A DNA stretch of 64,000 nt from positions 14,176-78,175 of the forward strand of contig DATILD010000076.1 of assembly GCA_035476815.1 (NCBI GenBank). Direction: 5' to 3'. A model generated the notes under the pieces. It was given only the letters and a program-made list of their open reading frames with translations, made no database searches and was not told where the DNA came from. Shown in pieces: positions 59,521-64,000 of this stretch (position 1 is the stretch's first letter; each line of letters begins with the position of its first letter). Origin of the DNA: Methylibium sp035476815 (lineage in GTDB: Bacteria > Pseudomonadota > Gammaproteobacteria > Burkholderiales > Burkholderiaceae_C). Position numbers and translations under genes: made by a program.

Positions 59521-59596
59521 TGGTGCCGGTGAAGAGAGTCGAACTCCCGACCTTCGCATTACGAATGCGCTGCTCTACCAACTGAGCTACACCGGC
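59521..59596 (-). tRNA. tRNA-Thr (anticodon CGT)
   Basis: The minus strand reads GCCGGTGTAGCTCAGTTGG from 59596, with anticodon stem-loop GCATTCGTAATGC (anticodon CGT), T-loop GTTCGACTC, and acceptor end CACCGGCA plus encoded CCA. All four stems pair. Total 76 bases. Confidence 0.97.
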
Positions 59597-59630
59597 GTGA
59601 AGCGCGAGAGTATACCGGCGGCACGTGCCC

Positions 59631-60890
59631 TCACCCGGGGGCGAAGGGGGGCAGCCTCCGGGGCACCGGCCGCTGGCGCAGCGTCGCGTACCTGGGCAGG
59701 CCGTCGCGGCCGTAGGGCGGATAGTCCTCGCCGCGCAGCAGCGGGCGCAGGTAGCGGCGGCACGCCTCGGTGATGCCATAGCCGTCCGCGCGGACGAAGT
59801 CGCGCGGCATCGGCCGTTCGACGTTCGCCACGTCGGCCAGCCCGACCGAGCCGAGCCGGTAGCGATAGGGGCTGTCGCTCGTGCGCTCGACCGTCACCAT
59901 CACGGCGTTGCGTCCGTCGAGCGCGAGCTTGACGGCGCGGCGACCCAGTTCGTAGGCCTGCTTGACGTCGGTCCTCGAGGCGACGTGGCGGGCTGCGCGC
60001 TGCAGGTAGTCGGCCACCGCCCAATGCACCTTGAGCCGGGCCGACTGCTGGATCAGCCGCGCCACCACCGGCGCGGCCCCACCGAGCTGGACATGGCCGA
60101 AGGCGTCGCGGCCGCCCTGCTCGGCCAGGAAGCGCCCCTCGGCATCGCGGCAGCCCTCGGACACGACCACGGTGCAGTGCCCATGCCGGGCCACCGCGGC
60201 CTCGACGCGCGACAGGAAGGCCGCCGGATCGAACGGGATCTCGGGGAACAGGATCACGACCGGCAGCCCATGGTCCTCGATCAGCCCGCCGGCCGCGGCG
60301 ATCCATCCGGCATGCCGGCCCATGACCTCGAGCACGAAGACCTTGGTCGACGTGGGCGCCATCGAGCGAAGGTCGAGCGAGGCCTCCAGCGCCGACACCG
60401 CCACGTACTTGGCCACCGAACCGTAGCCGGGGCAGCAGTCGGTGTGCGGCAGGTCGTTGTCGACCGTCTTCGGGATGTGGATCGCCTGCAGCGGATGGCC
60501 GAGCGACTCGGCCAGCGTGGCGACCTTCAGGCAGGTGTCGGCCGAATCGCCGCCGCCGTTGTAGAAGAAGTAGCCGATGTCGTGCGCGCGGAACACGTCG
60601 ACCAGCCGCGCGTACTGGGCCTGGCCGGCCTGGCCGACGCCGAGCTTGTAGCGGCACGACCCGAACGCCCCGGCGGGGGTGTGGCGCAGCGCGGCGATCG
60701 CGGCGGTCGTCTCCGCCCCGGTGTCGACCAGGTCCTCGCCCAGCACGCCGACGATGCCGTTGCGCGCGGCGTAGACGGCGCCGATGCGCCCGGCCTGGGC
60801 GCGGGCCGCCTCGATCACGCCGCAGGCCGAGGCGTTGATGACCGCCGTGACGCCGCCCGACTGGGCGTACAGCGCGTTGCGGCCCGCCAT
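59631..60890 (-). CDS. pfp: Pyrophosphate-dependent 6-phosphofructokinase
   Basis: A 419-residue phosphofructokinase. In NGGGDSADT an Asp stands where ATP enzymes have the second Gly of GGDGS, and PKTVDNDLPHTD has Lys in place of Gly in PGTIDND; both marks indicate use of pyrophosphate instead of ATP. EVMGRHAGWIAAAGGL and VVSEGCRDAEGRF are the fructose-6-phosphate and downstream motifs. The reaction is reversible, so it can work in glycolysis or gluconeogenesis. Fructose-1,6-bisphosphatase is encoded 12 bases upstream in the same direction, giving an operon for both interconversions of fructose 6-phosphate. Confidence 0.93.
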   Translation of the reverse strand: MAGRNALYAQSGGVTAVINASACGVIEAARAQAGRIGAVYAARNGIVGVLGEDLVDTGAETTAAIAALRHTPAGAFGSCRYKLGVGQAGQAQYARLVDVFRAHDIGYFFYNGGGDSADTCLKVATLAESLGHPLQAIHIPKTVDNDLPHTDCCPGYGSVAKYVAVSALEASLDLRSMAPTSTKVFVLEVMGRHAGWIAAAGGLIEDHGLPVVILFPEIPFDPAAFLSRVEAAVARHGHCTVVVSEGCRDAEGRFLAEQGGRDAFGHVQLGGAAPVVARLIQQSARLKVHWAVADYLQRAARHVASRTDVKQAYELGRRAVKLALDGRNAVMVTVERTSDSPYRYRLGSVGLADVANVERPMPRDFVRADGYGITEACRRYLRPLLRGEDYPPYGRDGLPRYATLRQRPVPRRLPPFAPG

Positions 60891-60902
60891 CGCTTGCGCG
60901 GA

Positions 60903-61934
60903 TCAGCCCGCGCCGGGGGGCGCCGAGGCTTCGGCGTGGTAGGCCGTCACGCGGTCGACCTCGTTCTTCGAACCCAGGATCACGCTGACGCGCTCGTGCA
61001 GCTGCCCGGGCTGGAGGTCGAGGATGCGCCGGTGGCCGTTGGTGGCCGCGCCGCCGGCCTGCTCGACGATGAAGCCCATCGGGTTGGCCTCGTACATCAG
61101 CCGCAGCTTGCCGGGCTTGCCGGGCTCGCGCTTGTCCCAGGGGTACATGAAGATGCCGCCGCGGCTGAGGATGCGGTGCACGTCGGCCACCATGCTGGCG
61201 ATCCAGCGCATGTTGAAGTCCTTGCCGCGCGGCCCTTCGGTGCCGGCCAGGCATTCGTCGATGTAGCGCTTCACCGGCGGGGCCCAGTGACGCAGGTTGC
61301 TCATGTTGATCGCGAATTCCTTGGTGTCCTCGGGGATGCGCACCGCGTCGGCGGTCAGCACCCAGCTGCCCTGCTCGCGGTCGAGCGTGAACATCGCGAC
61401 GCCGTCACCCACCGTCAGCACCAGCGTGCTCTGCGGGCCGTAGACGCAGTAGCCGGCCGCCACCTGCGAGCTGCCGGGCTGCAGGAAGTCCTGCACGCTG
61501 ACGCCGGGATGGTCGGTGGGCTTCTTCAGCACCGAGAAGATGGTGCCGATGCTGACGTTGACGTCGATGTTCGACGAGCCGTCCAGCGGGTCGAACAGCA
61601 GCAGGTACTCGCCCTGGGGGTAGCGGTTGGGCACGACGTAGATGCTGTCCATCTCTTCGCTGGCCATCGCCGCGAGCGCGCCGCCCCATTCGTTGGCCTC
61701 GATCAGCACCTCGTTGGCGATGATGTCGAGCTTCTTCTGCACCTCGCCCTGCACGTTCTCGCTGCCGGCGCTGCCGAGCACGCCGCCGAGCGCGCCCTTG
61801 TTGACGCTGATCGCGATGCCCTTGCAGGCGCGCGCGACGACTTCGATCAGCAGCCGCAGTTCGGCCGGGATGCGCCCGTGCTGGCGCTGCTGCTCGACGA
61901 GGTACTGGGTCAGGCTGATGCGGCGGGTTGACAT
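60903..61934 (-). CDS. fbp: Fructose-1,6-bisphosphatase class 1
   Basis: A 343-residue FBPase I of gluconeogenesis. The metal-binding motif YLLLFDPLDGSSNIDVNVSI is intact, as are GALGGVLGSAGSENVQGEVQ near the N-terminus, the GGIFMYPWDKREPGKPGKLR segment, and ANPMGFIVEQAGGAATNGHR. It lies 12 bases before the PPi-phosphofructokinase and 10 bases after the aminopeptidase gene, all leftward. Confidence 0.97.
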   Translation of the reverse strand: MSTRRISLTQYLVEQQRQHGRIPAELRLLIEVVARACKGIAISVNKGALGGVLGSAGSENVQGEVQKKLDIIANEVLIEANEWGGALAAMASEEMDSIYVVPNRYPQGEYLLLFDPLDGSSNIDVNVSIGTIFSVLKKPTDHPGVSVQDFLQPGSSQVAAGYCVYGPQSTLVLTVGDGVAMFTLDREQGSWVLTADAVRIPEDTKEFAINMSNLRHWAPPVKRYIDECLAGTEGPRGKDFNMRWIASMVADVHRILSRGGIFMYPWDKREPGKPGKLRLMYEANPMGFIVEQAGGAATNGHRRILDLQPGQLHERVSVILGSKNEVDRVTAYHAEASAPPGAG

Positions 61935-61944
61935 GACGGTCTTC

Positions 61945-64000
61945 TCAATCCTGCAGGGCGCGGGTGACGATCTCGGTGGTGTCGGGTGACAGGTCGCTGC
62001 GCGCGGCGACGCGGGCGAGGGCCTCGCGCGCGGCGCTGCGGTAGGGCTCGGCCAGCGCGCGCCAGCGGTCGAGCGCGCGCGCCAGGCGCGCCGCGAGCGA
62101 GGGGTTGATCGCGTCGGCCTCGATCACCTTCTCGGCCCAGAACACGTAGCCCGCCGCGTCGCCGCGGTGGAAGGCCGCCGGGTTGGACAGGCACAGCATC
62201 GCGAGCACGCTGCGCGCGCGGTTCGGGTTGCGCAGCGAGAAGTCCGGGTGCTGCAGCAGCGCCTTGGCGCGCGCGAACACGCGGCCGCCCTGCTCGCAGG
62301 CGCCGGCCTGCAGCGCGAACCACTTGTCGATCACCAGCGCCTCGTGGCGGAACAGCGAGTGGAAGCGGTCGAGCGCCGGCTGCGCCAGCTCGGCCTGCGC
62401 GTTGACCAGCGCCGACAGCGCGCCGAGGCGGTCGGTCATGTTGGCGGCGTCCTTGAAGCGCTGGTAGGCGCGGCCGGGCCAGACCGCGTCACCGGTCGCG
62501 GTGGCGTCGAGCACCAGCATCGCGAGCGCCAGGTTCGCGAGCGCGCGCTGGCCGCTGCTGTTCGCGTCGGGCGAGTAGCCGCCGGTCGGCTGGTGGGCCT
62601 CGAAGGCCCAGGCCCAGTCGTCGCGCAGCGCCCGGGCGAGCTGCAGGCGCATCGACTCGCGCACGGCGTGCACGCGCTGCGGGTCGATGTCGCGGCCGAG
62701 CTGCTCGCTGATGTAGGTTTCGCTCGGCAGCGTCAGCGCCAGCTCCTTGAAGGCGGGGTCGAGGCCGGGCTCGCGCAGCAGGCGGCGCATCGCCTCGGTG
62801 TAGGCGGCGTCGAGCACCAGCTCGCCGCCGCCGCGCACGGCGGCCAGCAGGCGCTGCAGCGCGAGCTGCTGGCCGGCCTCCCAGCGGTTGAAGGCGTCGC
62901 CGTCGTGGGCGAGCAGGGTCAGCCACTGCTCGTCGTGCAGGCCGGCATCGAGCACCACCGGCGCCGAGAAGCCGCGCAGCAGCGAGGGCACCGGCTCGGT
63001 GTCGACGTTGACGAAGGTGTAGTACTCGCGCTGGCCGTCGAGGACCAGCACGCGCTCGGTTCCCGCCGGCGTGGCCTCGCCCTCGAGTTGCAGCGGCAGC
63101 GCCCGTCCGTCGCGCGCCACCAGCCCCATCGCGACCGGGATCACGGAGGGCTGCTTGTCCGGCTGGCCCGGCGTCGGGCTGCCGTGCTGCAGCAGTTCGA
63201 GCGTGTAGCTGCGGCTGGGGGCGTCCCAGCGGCCGCGGGCGGTGAGGTGCGGCGTGCCGGCCTGGGCGTACCAGCGCTTGAAGGCGTCGAGCCCGGTGGC
63301 CAGCGCGCTGCCGGGGTTGGCATCGGCGATCGCCTGGGCGAAGTCGTCGCAGGTCACGGCCTGGCCGTCGTGGCGCTCGAAGTAGAGCTTCATGCCGGCG
63401 GCGAAGCCGGCGCGGCCGACCAGCGTCTGCATCATCCGCACCACCTCGGCGCCCTTCTCGTAGACGGTGGCGGTGTAGAAGTTGTCGATCGCCTGGTAGG
63501 CGTCGGGCCGCACCGGGTGGGCCATCGGGCCGGCGTCCTCGGGGAACTGCACCTGGCGCAGCAGGCGCACGTCCTCGATGCGCTTGACGGCGCGGGCCGA
63601 CGTGCTGCCGGCCATGTCCATGCTGAAGTCCTGGTCGCGGAAGACGGTCAGGCCCTCCTTCAGCGAGAGCTGAAACCAGTCGCGGCAGGTCACGCGGTTG
63701 CCGGTCCAGTTGTGGAAGTACTCGTGGGCAACCGTGCGGTCGATGAAGTTGAAATCCCCGTCCGTGGAGATGTCGGAGCGGGCCAGCACCAGCTTGGTGT
63801 TGAAGATGTTGAGGCCCTTGTTCTCCATGGCGCCGGCGTTGAAGTCGCCCACCGCCACGATGTTGTATTCGTCGAGGTCCACCTCCAGCCCGTAGGTATC
63901 CTCGTCCCACTTCATCGCGTGCTTGAGCGACTCCATGGCGAAAACGCCCTGGTCCAGCTTGCCCGGCTCGACGAAGAACTGCAGCTGCACGTTGCGGCCG
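61945..64000 (-). CDS. pepN: Aminopeptidase N (M1 family), 5' end beyond window
   Basis: The frame is open to the window edge and covers 684 residues, the catalytic core and C-terminal part of PepN (full length about 870-890). VGDFNAGAMENKGLNIFNTK is the substrate-anchoring exopeptidase motif; TVAHEYFHNWTGNRVTCRDW holds HExxH and the following zinc ligand Glu lies in SLKEGLTVFRDQ. The C-terminal helical domain ends at SDLSPDTTEIVTRALQD. It removes N-terminal residues from peptides in the cytoplasm. The stop is 10 bases from fbp. Confidence 0.96.
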   Translation of the reverse strand, partial: GRNVQLQFFVEPGKLDQGVFAMESLKHAMKWDEDTYGLEVDLDEYNIVAVGDFNAGAMENKGLNIFNTKLVLARSDISTDGDFNFIDRTVAHEYFHNWTGNRVTCRDWFQLSLKEGLTVFRDQDFSMDMAGSTSARAVKRIEDVRLLRQVQFPEDAGPMAHPVRPDAYQAIDNFYTATVYEKGAEVVRMMQTLVGRAGFAAGMKLYFERHDGQAVTCDDFAQAIADANPGSALATGLDAFKRWYAQAGTPHLTARGRWDAPSRSYTLELLQHGSPTPGQPDKQPSVIPVAMGLVARDGRALPLQLEGEATPAGTERVLVLDGQREYYTFVNVDTEPVPSLLRGFSAPVVLDAGLHDEQWLTLLAHDGDAFNRWEAGQQLALQRLLAAVRGGGELVLDAAYTEAMRRLLREPGLDPAFKELALTLPSETYISEQLGRDIDPQRVHAVRESMRLQLARALRDDWAWAFEAHQPTGGYSPDANSSGQRALANLALAMLVLDATATGDAVWPGRAYQRFKDAANMTDRLGALSALVNAQAELAQPALDRFHSLFRHEALVIDKWFALQAGACEQGGRVFARAKALLQHPDFSLRNPNRARSVLAMLCLSNPAAFHRGDAAGYVFWAEKVIEADAINPSLAARLARALDRWRALAEPYRSAAREALARVAARSDLSPDTTEIVTRALQD

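Overview
The window is 64 kb of very GC-rich chromosome from a flagellated betaproteobacterium, most likely a Burkholderiales member of the Rubrivivax/Leptothrix/Ideonella type. This placement rests on the flgNMA / flgBCDEFGHIJKL layout, the chemotaxis genes beside it, the PPi-type phosphofructokinase and the general protein style. It is an inference; no rRNA or other marker is present.

Region 1 (1-15.2 kb) is a catabolic island, visibly less GC-rich at codon third positions than the rest. It holds the end of an acyl-CoA synthetase, a thiolase, a short-chain dehydrogenase with a large internal deletion, an enoyl-CoA hydratase, an AraC-family regulator, an OmpW porin, a PCuAC-like periplasmic protein, an aldehyde dehydrogenase, a membrane-sensing chemoreceptor and a LysR regulator. 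It ends with a class III CoA-transferase, an SDR, two glutathione S-transferases and a second aldehyde dehydrogenase, in the order of the isoG-H-I-J-aldH genes for glutathione-dependent breakdown of alkene epoxides (isoprene and styrene pathways). No alkene monooxygenase lies in the window. XylS-type half-sites (TGCA-N6-GGATA) stand upstream of the first aldehyde dehydrogenase and of the chemoreceptor.

Region 2 (15.7-29.2 kb) is core-like. It has an M48 peptidase with a sigma-54-type promoter, a GFA-family protein, a NarL-type two-component pair, and a chemotaxis cluster (CheZ-like protein, cheY, cheA, chemoreceptor, cheW) with two sigma-28-type promoters. These are followed by a probable copper-handling group (DUF2946-like protein, TonB receptor, YcnI-like protein) and a Tat-exported FAD oxidoreductase.

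Region 3 (29.3-42.6 kb) is the flagellar rod/hook/basal-body cluster: flgA-flgM-flgN leftward and flgB to flgL rightward. Two extra genes sit between flgF and flgG. One of them, a 72-residue protein, is a paralogue of the 72-residue protein that opens the isoG-type operon.

Region 4 (42.6-59.5 kb) is signalling-rich: an EAL-HDOD protein, two hybrid kinases, a REC-PAS-GGDEF-EAL protein, a GGDEF protein, an HTH-REC regulator and a solute-binding protein coupled to a kinase. Mixed in are a CHRD protein, tRNA-Ser(TGA), ApaH, a CNNM/CBS transporter, SapC and a DUF2892 protein. Region 5 (59.5-64 kb) reads leftward: tRNA-Thr(CGT), PPi-phosphofructokinase, fructose-1,6-bisphosphatase and an aminopeptidase N cut by the window end.
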